Shown one piece after another: positions 32,044 to 41,518 of a stretch of 64,000 bases of DNA. A model generated the notes under the pieces. That model searched no databases and had not been told where the DNA came from. It saw only the letters and a list, made by a program, of their open reading frames with translations. Origin of the DNA: Limiplasma sp034927815 (lineage in GTDB: Bacteria > Bacillota > Clostridia > Christensenellales > Aristaeellaceae); NCBI GenBank assembly GCA_034927815.1, contig JAYFPK010000008.1, forward strand, positions 1-64,000, given 5' to 3'. Within the stretch, counting starts at the first letter, position 1. Each line of letters starts with the position of its first letter. The position numbers were made by a program, and so were the translations under genes.

Positions 32044-32748
32044 TCAAGCCACCGGCTCAGCCGGTGGTCGTGACTTGGAAGGGGCGAAAAGGGACAGATA
32101 CCGCGCCTCTATATCCCCCATGAGGGGATCCGGGGGAAGCGTATGGCCGTTTTTGATAAAAATCACCTTCGTGGCGATGCTCTTCACAAAATCCAGAACA
32201 TGGCTGGACAGGACGGTGATTTTCTTTTCTTCGGACCGCTTGCGCAAAACGCTCTTGAGCTGCAAAAGCGTCATGGTGTCAAAGCCGTTGGTGGGCTCGT
32301 CCAGAATCAGCAGCGCCGGGTCGCCGATAAGGGCGGCTGCCAAAGCGATCCTCTTGCGGTGCCCCTGGGACAAGGAGCCCAGCTTTTGGCCCGCGGAGGC
32401 CTCCGCTTGCAAAAGGGCCAGCGTTTCCTCAACGGGTTTGAAATCCGCGGCCTCCTTCATCCCGGCGAGGAAGCGGAGAAATTGATAGCCGGTGAGCCCG
32501 TCGATGAGGTAGGGAATCTCCGGGAGATACCCGATGTCATGCTTGCGCTTGTGAACCGACTCCCCCTCCAAAAGGCACTCCCCCTGGTCAGGGCGGTGCA
32601 CGTCGCACAGGATTTGGAGCAGCGTTGATTTGCCGGAGCCATTCGGGCCGATCAGCGCCAGAACCTCCCCGGGCTGCGCGTCAAAGTCCCCTTGGAGCAG
32701 GCCGATGCCCGGGGCGTATTGCTTGGACAGATTCCGAACCCTCAGCAT
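32044..32748 (-). CDS. ABC transporter ATP-binding protein (CcmA-type)
   Basis: A 234-residue ATPase. Walker A is GPNGSGKST (about 34-42). The signature region is LGSLSQGHRKRIALAAAL, where SQGHR replaces the usual LSGGQ. Walker B is LLILDEPTNGFD and the switch His is in SSHVLD. The short YxxP-type C-terminus fits exporters of the ABC-2 class. Its start lies one base from the stop of the permease gene, so the two are coupled. The cargo is unknown; lipid, antibiotic or bacteriocin export are all possible. Confidence 0.9.
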   Translation of the reverse strand: MLRVRNLSKQYAPGIGLLQGDFDAQPGEVLALIGPNGSGKSTLLQILCDVHRPDQGECLLEGESVHKRKHDIGYLPEIPYLIDGLTGYQFLRFLAGMKEAADFKPVEETLALLQAEASAGQKLGSLSQGHRKRIALAAALIGDPALLILDEPTNGFDTMTLLQLKSVLRKRSEEKKITVLSSHVLDFVKSIATKVIFIKNGHTLPPDPLMGDIEARYLSLFAPSKSRPPAEPVA

Positions 32749-32749
32749 G

Positions 32750-34039
32750 CTATCGCCTCCCTCCGCAAAACGCCCTTTTGGCTTTGCGCGCCGCCACCAG
32801 CAGATAGAGCAAAGGCCACACCGGGCAAAAGAGCGTACAAAACACCGAAACCGTCAAGCTCAGCTGAACCTTTTCCGGATGGGCCGCGTGGCCCATGATC
32901 ACCGCGCATTGCATGGCGCACAGCAGGGCGTTCATGAGCAGCGCCGCCGCCCCCAGCAGGGCGAAGGCCCCCAGGGAGTAGGTTCCCCCCAGAGCGGATA
33001 GCCCCAAAAACAGCAGCCCGGGCAAAGCCAGGGCCGTGGATACGCTCCCGATCTTCGCCCGAAAAAAGTCCCCTTGGGCAAAGGGCAGCGTGCGCAAAAA
33101 CGGAAGGGACGCCATGTCGTTCTTCATCAGCTCTTCGCTGAGGGTGGAGAGCACAAAGACAAAAATGCATAAAATAACCCCGTTGATGGACGCGTCAAAG
33201 CGGTATGCCGCCGAGAGGATGCCCAGGGCGGCGGCTATGACGTAAAACAGCGCCACCAGCGGATTGCCGGCGCACAGGAGCAAGTCCTTATACACAAGGT
33301 TCCGGTACAGCCCCTTGTACAGCCTTGTGCTTTTTCGTTTCGTGGCAACGCTTTTCCGTTGATAGCCGGATTCGTAAAAAGCCGCATGGGCGGTATAGTA
33401 CCCAAGCCACAAAAGGCATGGCAGCAGAACATAGCCATTGGGGGAGAGAAAATGCCCCTCCACCGCCAGAAGCATCCGGGAGGCGGATGATTTTGGGAGC
33501 GGCCATCCCGGAACCAGGAGAACGCCTAGGGCCGCCAGCCCCAACGCCCCCAGGAGAAGCCGGCGGCTCCCCGGCCCCCGCCTGATCCACGTTTGTACCC
33601 AAAGGATTCCATGGGCCGCCAGGCTGGAGCAGGCCCCTATCAAAACCAGGCTATACGGCAGCTGCGCCAGGGCCAAAGTCCCCCTGGAGCCCTGGAAAAC
33701 GCAGGACAGCAGGCCGTAGAGCGCGTAACAGGGAAAGCCCTGGGCCAGCAGGGCAAAGTTGCGCAGCGCGTTGGTGAGGGGAAGGGACCGGAAATACCGG
33801 TATTCCGGCGAGCCCACGTAGCGCTGGATGGCAAAAACGCTCCCAGTGAGCAAAATGACAAAAAAGAGGCTTTTCACCAGGGGAACGCTTGGGGATTGCA
33901 TGGAGGCGGCAAAGGGAAGGGAGAGCACGTCCTGGAAAAGCAGCACCGCCGCCAGCAGCGCGGCGTACAGAATCCAGATGCACTTCTGCACCGGGGTCCA
34001 CAGGCTTTTCACTTTACAGTACTGAACGTACCGGTTCAT
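32750..34039 (-). CDS. ABC-2-type membrane permease
   Basis: A 429-residue multi-pass membrane protein. The start at 34039 follows GGGGGAG and removes an upstream soluble extension. About ten hydrophobic helices can be counted, with a charged cytoplasmic loop around residues 220-240 (QRKSVATKRKSTRLYKGLYRNL) and at 300-315. No family signature stands out, but the coupling with the ATPase gene makes it the membrane half of the exporter. It is the first gene of the pair. Confidence 0.8.
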   Translation of the reverse strand: MNRYVQYCKVKSLWTPVQKCIWILYAALLAAVLLFQDVLSLPFAASMQSPSVPLVKSLFFVILLTGSVFAIQRYVGSPEYRYFRSLPLTNALRNFALLAQGFPCYALYGLLSCVFQGSRGTLALAQLPYSLVLIGACSSLAAHGILWVQTWIRRGPGSRRLLLGALGLAALGVLLVPGWPLPKSSASRMLLAVEGHFLSPNGYVLLPCLLWLGYYTAHAAFYESGYQRKSVATKRKSTRLYKGLYRNLVYKDLLLCAGNPLVALFYVIAAALGILSAAYRFDASINGVILCIFVFVLSTLSEELMKNDMASLPFLRTLPFAQGDFFRAKIGSVSTALALPGLLFLGLSALGGTYSLGAFALLGAAALLMNALLCAMQCAVIMGHAAHPEKVQLSLTVSVFCTLFCPVWPLLYLLVAARKAKRAFCGGRR

Positions 34040-34154
34040 CCACTCTCCCCCTGACGGCTTTTTCAGTGCAGCAAACCCCGCGGGGAAAAACAAGGCATCC
34101 CTCATGTTTGCAAAGGGGAGGGGGCCGGGAGGACAGGAGCAATCAGCCGCAGCC

Positions 34155-35282
34155 TCACCCATGCCGCTGCTTATCCAAATACATCAACCTGTCCAGCCGC
34201 TTGAGGAAGGCGGCCATCGACCCGTCCGCTTCTTTGTCGTAACAGGCGTACCCGATGCTTAGCTTTATGTCATAGGGCGTCATGCTTTGGGCGTTATGCA
34301 GCGCCACGGCGTCTTTGAGCCGCTGGACCAGGATCTCCACTTCCGCTATGCTCCCGGCCTGCAGCATCACCAAGAATTCATCCCCGCCGTACCTTGCGAT
34401 AAAGTCGCTTTTTCTGAACGTATTTTTGAGAATTTCAGCCATATCCTTCAGCGCCTGGTCCCCGCTCTCATGGCCGTATACGTCGTTGATGGCCTTGAAA
34501 TCGTCCAGGTCAATCATGATTCCGCCGACCCGGTAGCCTTGCTCATGCTGGGGAAGGGATTGCAGGTAATTGTCAAAATGGCGGCGGTTGTAAAGGTTTG
34601 TTAAGTAGTCTGTGTACAGCTGATCCTTCTGGATGTTGATAAAAATCATTAAAATGGACACGGTGGCCGAAAGCCAGATCAGGTCCAGGCCATGGAAGAA
34701 AAACTGTATGACCCCTCCGGCCATGGGGAAAAGCGCGAACAAAAGCATGTTGGTGTACACGCTCCGCCCGAGCTTTTTCCGGTTCAGGGTCAACAGCACG
34801 GAACCGGGCAAAAGAAGGAGAGCGCATATCCCCAGCAGGATAAAGACAAAGGGACCGGAGTGGTAGGCGTTATACCGGTCAAATACGAAATAGAACGGGG
34901 TAAAAATGCTGACCACGGACAAGATCATGTTCAGGGCCGCGGGGATGCCCATCCAGAGCGCCACCTTCTTCAGCCGCGCTTTGTTCTCGTTGATATAATA
35001 ATCGGCGTAACAGGTCCAGATGACGCAAACGGTGGGATTGAGGCTGTTGTACAGCACAATGGCCGCCACGGACAGGATTCTGGCAAACGGGCCCGGCCTG
35101 CCGTCCAGGCACCACAGAAGCATGTTCAGCGCCAGCAGCAAAATCACGTTGACGATCAGCGCGAGAAAGAGCTGCTGATCAAAAGCGTATTGGCGGCTCC
35201 GGCGGCGCATGTTCAAGAAGATGACCACAAGGATGGCCAAGGCGAACCCATTCAGCTCCACATGGTAGATGATGGGCGACAC
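34155..35282 (-). CDS. Membrane-bound diguanylate cyclase (GGDEF)
   Basis: A 375-residue protein starting with GTG at 35282, which AAAGGTGATG precedes. The first ~210 residues contain about seven membrane helices, a sensor arrangement. The catalytic domain (about 215-372) has DYLTNLYNRRHFD and the intact active site RYGGDEF. The inhibitory I-site RKSD lies five residues before GGDEF, so product feedback is expected. It makes cyclic di-GMP from GTP. The gene is alone with its own promoter. No EAL phosphodiesterase is in the window. Confidence 0.93.
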   Translation of the reverse strand: MSPIIYHVELNGFALAILVVIFLNMRRRSRQYAFDQQLFLALIVNVILLLALNMLLWCLDGRPGPFARILSVAAIVLYNSLNPTVCVIWTCYADYYINENKARLKKVALWMGIPAALNMILSVVSIFTPFYFVFDRYNAYHSGPFVFILLGICALLLLPGSVLLTLNRKKLGRSVYTNMLLFALFPMAGGVIQFFFHGLDLIWLSATVSILMIFINIQKDQLYTDYLTNLYNRRHFDNYLQSLPQHEQGYRVGGIMIDLDDFKAINDVYGHESGDQALKDMAEILKNTFRKSDFIARYGGDEFLVMLQAGSIAEVEILVQRLKDAVALHNAQSMTPYDIKLSIGYACYDKEADGSMAAFLKRLDRLMYLDKQRHG

Positions 35283-35328
35283 TTTCCATCATCACCTTTC
35301 GACAAAAATCGCAAAAGATCTTTTCTTG

Positions 35329-35357
35329 ATTATAACCAGTTTGCACCAAAGAATCAA
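35329..35357 (-). promoter_or_regulatory. Sigma-A promoter of the diguanylate cyclase
   Basis: Minus strand: TTGATT (35357-35352), 17-bp spacer, TATAAT (35334-35329). Confidence 0.7.
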
Positions 35358-35674
35358 GAAAAAGACCCCCGGGCGGATGAAAGGATTTGGACACCGGGCT
35401 GCGCCCCCGTAAATCCTGTGCTTCACCGTATCACCCCTCCGGCTTTCAAGGGTGTTGCATAAAAGGCGCAGCCGCCGGGCTGCGCCTTGGTCCCTTTTAC
35501 CCGGAAAACCGGTCATGTCCCCGGTTCTTTTGCTCCATTTTCACATAAACGCTCCCCTCTCCCCGCCTATTCTCCAGGCGCACCCTTTGGGTTTTTCCCA
35601 AGGCCGACGCCGATCAGGCTGCCTACCCGCCGGAGCCTCCCCTGCCGCTCCCTTTGGGATAAGAGAGGCGCAAG

Positions 35675-35707
35675 AAAGGAAGCCCTTGCGAGGCAAGGGC
35701 TTCCTTT
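35675..35707 (-). terminator. Terminator after the sigma/membrane-partner pair
   Basis: AAAGGAAGCCCTTGC (35675-35689), loop GAG, then its exact complement (35693-35707): a 15-bp perfect stem starting 18 bases after the membrane-protein stop. Confidence 0.8.
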
Positions 35708-35724
35708 CCCTCCAGCCTTGTGCG

Positions 35725-36639
35725 TTAGCCGTTGCCTCCTGTCAGCACATCCACGGATAGCACTTCGCCCGTTGCGCCGTCCAGCCTGACGACGCAATCG
35801 TATTCGACGCCATCGATCGTCACATAGATGGAGATATCCCATAGGGTTTTGCCATTTGCGCGGGCATGGAAGCTTCCATCCGTGATGACGCCGGCGGCCA
35901 GGCTGTTCTTGTCCATTCCAAAATCCTCGGACAGCACCTGAACCGCGATTGCATAGGCTTGGTCCCGGGTCAGATCGTTTGCGCCCGGTTCTGCCGCGCG
36001 GATGATTTCGTCCTGCCAGTAACGCTCGCCCTGCCCCAGCGGAACCTGCGCCTTGTAAGGCGAGGTACTCTTCCCATTCTCACGGTCCTGCCGGTAGAGC
36101 GCCAGGGAATGCTCCGCCGCCTTCTCCTTGTTTGCAAAGGAGGCTTCCAGCTGCTTGCAGCCCCATACGGAGGCGGACAGGTCCCCGGAATCATACACGG
36201 CTTTGTCCACCTCGTCATAGGACCAGCTGGCCTCGGCCTTGCCGTCCTTCTCCACCGTGGTGTACACCCCGGTAAGGGAGGGGTGGAAGGTGTTGCAGGT
36301 CCATGTCAGGGTAAACCCGTCCTTCTCCTCCCGTCCTTCAAAGACAAACAATCCCAGGGTTTTGGGGGTGAGGCCATACTTTTCGTACAAGGCCTCCCGG
36401 GCCAGGTTGATGTTTACGGTTCGTTCGGAACGCATGACCACGGCGGCGGCCAGGGCCACCGCGGCCATGAGCGCCAGCGCCAGCGCGAACACCAAGGCTG
36501 CGGACAGTTTCTTTTTCATCACTTTTTCTTCCTTTCCCAGCGCTCTTTCCATCACCGCCCGGCGGCTTTCCGGCTGAAAACGCAGGGAACCGAGATGCTG
36601 ATCAAACACTTCTTGCACAGTGTGTTTTTCATTCATCAT
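35725..36639 (-). CDS. Membrane protein, probable anti-sigma partner of the ECF sigma factor
   Basis: A 304-residue protein. Residues 1-40 are soluble and could bind the sigma factor. One membrane helix lies at about 44-67 (LSAALVFALALALMAAVALAAAVV). The extracellular part ends in a PepSY-like region (DLTRDQAYAIAVQVLSEDFG, then YVTIDGVEYDCVVRLDGATGEVLSVDV). The gene overlaps the sigma gene by 11 bases (ATGATGAATGA), a strong sign of a sigma/anti-sigma pair. The sensed signal is unknown. No known anti-sigma zinc motif is seen. Confidence 0.72.
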   Translation of the reverse strand: MMNEKHTVQEVFDQHLGSLRFQPESRRAVMERALGKEEKVMKKKLSAALVFALALALMAAVALAAAVVMRSERTVNINLAREALYEKYGLTPKTLGLFVFEGREEKDGFTLTWTCNTFHPSLTGVYTTVEKDGKAEASWSYDEVDKAVYDSGDLSASVWGCKQLEASFANKEKAAEHSLALYRQDRENGKSTSPYKAQVPLGQGERYWQDEIIRAAEPGANDLTRDQAYAIAVQVLSEDFGMDKNSLAAGVITDGSFHARANGKTLWDISIYVTIDGVEYDCVVRLDGATGEVLSVDVLTGGNG

Positions 36640-37147
36640 AATACCACCCTTCCAATTGCGTACGGAGTTTCTGGTTCGCGCGTTTCAGGCGTTTTTTCAC
36701 CGTCTCGGGCGATAGGCAAAGCGCTTCGCCGATTTCCTTGATCTTCATGTTCTGCCAGTATCGAAGGAGAATGACCTGGCGCAGCTTCATGGATAAGGCC
36801 AGCACGGCTTCCATGACGGTTCTGTCCGGCATGGGCGCGTCCGCGTAGGGCTCGGGCAGCTGCTCTAGGGGCGTTTTTCTGTCCATTCGCTTCATCCAGG
36901 CCGTGCGCAGGTAATCCCGGCAGGTGTTCATCAGGATGCCGGTGAGGTACGTCTTCTCGGAGCATTCCCCCCGAAAGGACCCCCTGCTTTTATACGCCTT
37001 CACAAAGGTATCCTGGGCCGCGTCCTGGGCCAGAAACGAATCCTTCAAAATGCCGTAGGCCAGCCGTACCAGCATATCGCCGTAGTCGTTCATCCAGCGT
37101 GACAGCTCCGCTTCATGAGTTTCGTCAGGTACCTTGACTTCACTCAT
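36629..37147 (-). CDS. ECF-type RNA polymerase sigma factor
   Basis: A 172-residue sigma-70 family protein with only regions 2 and 4. Region 2 includes GILKDSFLAQDAAQDTFVKAY. Region 4 (about 110-165) has LRQVILLRYWQNMKIKEIGEALCLSPETVKKRLKRA, the helix-turn-helix. AAGGGGGTGA precedes the start. It is co-translated with the membrane protein that probably holds it inactive. It should respond to an envelope signal; its regulon is unknown. Confidence 0.93.
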   Translation of the reverse strand: MSEVKVPDETHEAELSRWMNDYGDMLVRLAYGILKDSFLAQDAAQDTFVKAYKSRGSFRGECSEKTYLTGILMNTCRDYLRTAWMKRMDRKTPLEQLPEPYADAPMPDRTVMEAVLALSMKLRQVILLRYWQNMKIKEIGEALCLSPETVKKRLKRANQKLRTQLEGWYYDE

Positions 37148-37300
37148 TCCGTCACCCCCTTCACCTGTTTGGACGAGTGCATGCGCTCAAATGGGTCCCT
37201 GGATGAAAAAGATTTAGCTTCCCTGGCAATATACCATTGCCTGGACGCGGTGTGGAGGCCCTGGGGGTATTTTTAAACCTGGTTTGAAACCCAAAAATCG

Positions 37301-37353
37301 AAAAAAAGCCGCCATGGCCTCCAACCCGCAAAGGTTCGGAGGCCATAGGCGGC
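37301..37353 (-). terminator. Terminator of the GntR-linked catabolic operon
   Basis: Minus strand: GCCGCCTATGGCCTCC pairs with GGAGGCCATGGCGGC across a 15-base loop, followed by seven T (37307-37301). It lies 30 bases after the last isomerase gene. Confidence 0.88.
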
Positions 37354-37382
37354 TGCAATCCCGTCTCTTCCAAAGCGGCGCG

Positions 37383-38144
37383 TCAGTATCCCATGCCGCG
37401 GACCGCTTCATAGCACCGGCGGATGTTCTCCATCTCAGGATATTTTTCCGGGCAGTCATATTCGACGATATGCCACTGGGTCACGCCCTGGGCCAGAATC
37501 TCTTCAAAGGCGGCTTTCCAGTCGATGGAATCCTCGCCGATCATGGTGGCGAAGCCCGTTTTGAGGGAATAGGGCTTCAAATGCCAGGTAAACGCGCGCC
37601 CAGGGTACTTTTGAAGGTATTGCAGCGCATCCGCTCCGCCCTCCAGGGCGTTGCCATTATCGATCTGGCCCATGACGGAGGCGTCCGTCCCGCTCATCAT
37701 GATATCCCAGCCGGTGGCGTCCCCCTCCTCCTTGCGGAACTCCTGGGCGTGATTGTGGTACCCCAGCGTGATGCCATGCCGCCCCAGAATCCTGGCGGCG
37801 GCGTTGAATTTTTCCGCGCTGTCCCGCCAGGCGGCGGCGTCGGAGCACATCTCCCCATGGAGCATGGCTACGGTGATATACCGCATGCCCACGGCCTTGG
37901 CATAGGCTATGGTTGCATAAATCTGGGACGCGTCAATGGCGCTGAAGGGCACATGGCTGCCGATGACGGTCAGGCCCGCGTCCCCAGCCGCTTTTTGGAC
38001 CTCTTCTGCGCTCCAGAGAAACCCTCCGTACAGCTCCACGCCGGAATAACCGATCTCCTTGATCTTTTTGAAGGCGGCGGGCAAGTCCTTTTTACACGAT
38101 TCCCTGACGGAATAGAGCTGCACGCCCAACCTACACTGGCTCAT
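37383..38144 (-). CDS. TIM-barrel sugar isomerase/epimerase (AP_endonuc_2 family), last gene of operon
   Basis: A 253-residue protein. The start at 38144 follows GGAGGGAAGATC. The fold of the xylose isomerase-like TIM barrel is shown by LGVQLYSVRESCKKD, GYSGVELYGG, LGYHNHAQEF and the C-terminal HIVEYDCPE. The metal-site pattern (E/H/D/E) can be seen in part. It resembles IolE/IolI-type inosose dehydratase or isomerases. It ends the GntR-linked operon, 35 bases after the Gfo/Idh gene. The substrate is unknown. Confidence 0.87.
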   Translation of the reverse strand: MSQCRLGVQLYSVRESCKKDLPAAFKKIKEIGYSGVELYGGFLWSAEEVQKAAGDAGLTVIGSHVPFSAIDASQIYATIAYAKAVGMRYITVAMLHGEMCSDAAAWRDSAEKFNAAARILGRHGITLGYHNHAQEFRKEEGDATGWDIMMSGTDASVMGQIDNGNALEGGADALQYLQKYPGRAFTWHLKPYSLKTGFATMIGEDSIDWKAAFEEILAQGVTQWHIVEYDCPEKYPEMENIRRCYEAVRGMGY

Positions 38145-38179
38145 GATCTTCCCTCCATGCTTTTGAGGAATTATCCCCC

Positions 38180-39337
38180 TTATTTCACCGGCACCCAAAC
38201 GTGTTTCTTGGCGGATTCCACAATGTTCCCGGCCAACACCAGCTCGCGCAGCCCGTCCGTAAACGTGGGGAAGCTGACCGGCAGATTCTTCTTTTTGCCA
38301 TCGTTCAGAATATAGGTATAGATGCTGTGAAAGCACTGCTTGAAGGTGTCCGGAAAGCCCTCGTTGTGCCCGCCCGGGTAGGCGGCGATGCGCCGCGCCG
38401 GTTCGTTCAGCAGGGACGGGTCCCGGAGCAGATGGCCGTTATAGGCGTCCCGCTCGCCGACCCACAACTCGTTGGGGCGCTCGGAGTTGAAGCTCACGCC
38501 GCGCTTGCTGCCAAAGAGCTCAAAGTAGATCCTGTTTTTATACCCGGCGGCCGCCTGATTGACGGTCATAGCGCCGTGCGCGCCATTGTCAAAGTGCAGC
38601 AGAACCGTGGCATAATCCTCTGTCGTAATGGGGACCTCCTGATAGTCCTCCGGCGTCAGCACCTTGCCGGAATAGGTTTCCACCGGCTTGAGGCTCTTTT
38701 TGCGGGTCTTGTGGAAGGTGGCGAAATCGGCGAATACGCCTGTGATTTTTAGCCCCGATATGAACTCGGCGCTATCCATCCAGTGGGAGCCGATGTCCAC
38801 CACCGCCCGGGATTCCCCGGACTTATCCGGTTCCAGACGCCAGCTGTAATCGGTCTGCTTTTGGAGCCAGTCCTGCTGATAGGAGCCGTTCACAGAGAAA
38901 ATCTCCCCCAGCTCGCCGCTTTGTATCATTTCCTTCACATGATGCAAAACGGGGTAGAAGCGCACATTGAAGTTGAGCGCGGCCACCGCGGGCGACTGCT
39001 CCGCCAGGGCCACCAGCTCCGCCGCCTGCGCGATGTTCACCGCCAAAGGCTTATCGCACACCACATGCTTGTTGGCTTCCAGAACCGCCTTGACCATCTC
39101 GAAGTGCAGATGATTCGGCGTGCAGATATGAACGCACTCCACCTCCGGGTCGTTGATCAAATCCATGTAATTTCCGTACGCTTTGGCAATGTTGAGCTGG
39201 GCGGCCTTCTGATCCGCTATCTGCTGGCTTGCGTCCGCAAGGGCCACCACATTCACATACCCCAGCCGCCGAAGCGCCTCAATGTGAACCGGCCCAATAA
39301 ACCCAGTGCCAATGACGCCTGCATGGATCGTTTTCAT
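38180..39337 (-). CDS. Gfo/Idh/MocA-family oxidoreductase
   Basis: A 385-residue NAD(P)-dependent sugar dehydrogenase. The start at 39337 has GGGAGGG upstream. The Rossmann domain opens VIGTGFIGPVHIEAL (about 7-21). The catalytic Lys is in the EANKHVVCDKPLA motif near residue 95. The C-terminal alpha/beta domain contains DIGSHWMDSAEFI, carrying the family Asp/His. It oxidises or epimerises a sugar or cyclitol. The operon partners (two isomerases, PfkB kinase, aldolase) point to complete breakdown of one unusual sugar. Confidence 0.92.
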   Translation of the reverse strand: MKTIHAGVIGTGFIGPVHIEALRRLGYVNVVALADASQQIADQKAAQLNIAKAYGNYMDLINDPEVECVHICTPNHLHFEMVKAVLEANKHVVCDKPLAVNIAQAAELVALAEQSPAVAALNFNVRFYPVLHHVKEMIQSGELGEIFSVNGSYQQDWLQKQTDYSWRLEPDKSGESRAVVDIGSHWMDSAEFISGLKITGVFADFATFHKTRKKSLKPVETYSGKVLTPEDYQEVPITTEDYATVLLHFDNGAHGAMTVNQAAAGYKNRIYFELFGSKRGVSFNSERPNELWVGERDAYNGHLLRDPSLLNEPARRIAAYPGGHNEGFPDTFKQCFHSIYTYILNDGKKKNLPVSFPTFTDGLRELVLAGNIVESAKKHVWVPVK

Positions 39338-39353
39338 ATCGTTCCCTCCCTCT

Positions 39354-40475
39354 CTATGAGTCCAGCGCTCCCCTTGACCATTTTTCCAAAAAGTCCCGCA
39401 TCTCGGCCAGGGTGGGGCTCCGGCCTTCCCGCACATAGAAGCCGGATGCCGCCGTGCCCAAGGTCAGGCACAGCGCGGCGTCAAACCCCATGACGAGGCC
39501 ATAGGCGAAACCGGCGTTGAAATTGTCCCCCGCCCCGGTTGTCAGCTTGGGCTTGGCGCAGTACGGCCCTTGAACGGCGGTATACTGCCCGTCGAGCACG
39601 CAGGCCGCCGAGTCCGTGGGGTGCACCACCACGCAGTCGATGTTCATCAGCCGCGCGATCTGCCGCGTCAATTCCTGAAGGTCAGCCTCCGCAATGCTCG
39701 AAAAGGAGCATCCCGCGACTGCGGCAATCTCACAGGCCTCTTTTTTATTCAGCCCCAGGGCTGTCCGAAATCCCGCCGCTTTGAACCGGCGAATCAAAAG
39801 AAGCGCTTCTTCCAAATCCGCCGCATCCCGCTTCTGGGGATCCGCCAGATCGAAAAACAGGGTCTTTCCCTCCTTGGGGGCGCGCATCAGGGGCAGCACG
39901 TCCTGGAGCAAACGCAGCCAGATATCGCTCATGGAGGGCAGCATCGTCCAGTTGTTGAAGCTGATGAGCCGGGTTTCGTCCAACAGCGCGGCAAACTCAC
40001 TTTCCGGCAGCCGCTCCCGTATGTTCTCCCAGGTCATGCGGTTCAGCGTGTCCAGCTTACAGCAGATCAGCTTGCCGTCCTCAAACTCCATGGCGTCCGT
40101 ATGCCCCGGTTCGCAAACGCCTATCATGCGCGACCCCTGCGCCAGCTCTGCAAACACGGCGTCCACTGTTTGCCCGCCCACCGCGCCGATATAGGTTACC
40201 TCCGCCCCAAAGCGCTTCAGGCCCAAAGCCATAATGGGTCCGTTGCCCCCCTGCTTCCGGGCCACCGTGATAAATTCCATATTGGTGCTCAGCCCTGCGG
40301 CGGCGGCAATCCGCTCCCCATATTCTTTCAGGGTGCGCAGCCGGTCAAACCGGATCGGGCTATACCGCTTATCCACCACGTGAACGATCTCATCCACGAA
40401 CCCGTCCAGCCCGATCACCGCACGGAGGGGGCGCTCCCCCGCGCGGGCGAGCGCATCTATGAGCTGTTTTTGCAT
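39354..40475 (-). CDS. PfkB-family carbohydrate kinase
   Basis: A 373-residue ribokinase-like kinase, longer than the usual 300-330. The substrate-binding motif near the N-terminus is IGLDGFVDEI, and GGNGPIMALGLKRFGAEVTYIGAVGG fits the PfkB 1 signature. PfkB signature 2 is TTGAGDNFNAGFAYGL with the catalytic Asp in GAGDNF. It should phosphorylate a sugar intermediate for the DeoC-like aldolase. It sits between the Gfo/Idh gene (16-base gap) and the upstream isomerase (10-base gap). Confidence 0.9.
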   Translation of the reverse strand: MQKQLIDALARAGERPLRAVIGLDGFVDEIVHVVDKRYSPIRFDRLRTLKEYGERIAAAAGLSTNMEFITVARKQGGNGPIMALGLKRFGAEVTYIGAVGGQTVDAVFAELAQGSRMIGVCEPGHTDAMEFEDGKLICCKLDTLNRMTWENIRERLPESEFAALLDETRLISFNNWTMLPSMSDIWLRLLQDVLPLMRAPKEGKTLFFDLADPQKRDAADLEEALLLIRRFKAAGFRTALGLNKKEACEIAAVAGCSFSSIAEADLQELTRQIARLMNIDCVVVHPTDSAACVLDGQYTAVQGPYCAKPKLTTGAGDNFNAGFAYGLVMGFDAALCLTLGTAASGFYVREGRSPTLAEMRDFLEKWSRGALDS

Positions 40476-40485
40476 GGCTGCCCTC

Positions 40486-41391
40486 TTACAAGATGAATTG
40501 GTTGATGAAGGTTTTGGTCAGCAAAATCGAATCCACCCGCGCCTGGAGGTCGTCCTCGTAGGCCCGGTCCTCAATTTCGATGATCACATCCCCCTTGTAG
40601 CGGACATCGTTCAGGGCGGCCATCACATCGCCCCAGCGCACATCCCCCTGGCCGGGCAGCTTGGGCTTGTGATACTCCAGGGGTGGCGCAAAGGGGCCCA
40701 CCTGATCGAACTTGTCCTTGTAGAACTTGGTATCCTTCACGTGGAAGTGCTTGATGCGCTCCGCAAACTGATAAATGGGCTTCACATGATCCATCCGCAT
40801 CCACACCAGGTGGGAGGGATCGTAGTTGAGGCCAAAGCTCGCGCTGGGAATCAGGCTGAACATCCGCTCCCAAATGGCCGGGGTGGAGGCCAGGTTGTTG
40901 CCGCCCGGGGCTTCATCCTTGGTGTAATACATCGGGCAGTTTTCAATGCACACCGTTACGCCGCTGTCCTCTGCCAGCTTGATGATCTCCGGCCAAACTT
41001 TTTCAAACTCGGCAAAGTTATCATCCACGCTGGCAAAGCGGTCCTTGCCGATGAAGGTGTTGACGATGTTCACGTTCAAATCCGCGGCAACTCCAATGAG
41101 CTTTTTCAGGTGAGTCACGTACACCTCCCGCTGTTTCAGGTCCGGCGTGAGGGGGTTGGGGTAATAGCCCAGGCCGGAAATCTTCACGTCCGCCGCGGTC
41201 AGCTTGTCCCCGATGGCGGCCTTGTCATAGTGATCGGCGTCGATATGGGTCACCCCGGCATAGCGGCGCTCCGCGTTGCCCTTGGGCCAGCAGGCCAGCT
41301 CTACGCGCTTGAGCCCCAGGCTTGCCGCGCAGTCAACCACCTGCTCAAAGGTGTACTCCGGAAGGATGGCGGATAGGAATCCAAGCTTCAT
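40486..41391 (-). CDS. TIM-barrel sugar isomerase/epimerase (AP_endonuc_2 family), upstream copy
   Basis: A 301-residue protein. Start 41391 follows GGAGG. The barrel is shown by MKLGFLSAILPEYTFEQV, LGLKRVELACWP, VTVCIENCPMYY, SFGLNYDPSHLVW, HFHVKDTKFY and DVIIEIEDRAYED, which together provide the usual Glu/Asp/His/Glu metal ligands. It differs strongly from the other isomerase at the operon end, so the two probably act on different intermediates. The gap to the kinase is 10 bases. Confidence 0.9.
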   Translation of the reverse strand: MKLGFLSAILPEYTFEQVVDCAASLGLKRVELACWPKGNAERRYAGVTHIDADHYDKAAIGDKLTAADVKISGLGYYPNPLTPDLKQREVYVTHLKKLIGVAADLNVNIVNTFIGKDRFASVDDNFAEFEKVWPEIIKLAEDSGVTVCIENCPMYYTKDEAPGGNNLASTPAIWERMFSLIPSASFGLNYDPSHLVWMRMDHVKPIYQFAERIKHFHVKDTKFYKDKFDQVGPFAPPLEYHKPKLPGQGDVRWGDVMAALNDVRYKGDVIIEIEDRAYEDDLQARVDSILLTKTFINQFIL

Positions 41392-41518
41392 AGAAACCTC
41401 CATGGGCCGGTGCGGCTGACGGCCGGGCGCAGTGCATCAGCGAAGACCGCAGATTTTTCGCTTTGGGAGTGCGCTTTGCCTCTCCGGCAAGGGGACAAAG
41501 CCCCTTGCCGGCGCGTCC

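Larger units (their letters stand above)
35283..35724. other. Intergenic region with promoter and terminators
   Basis: These 442 bases hold the diguanylate cyclase promoter (35329-35357), a hairpin at 35463-35488 (AAGGCGCAGC/GCTGCGCCTT) and the strong hairpin at 35675-35707. No supported gene was found. Confidence 0.6.
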
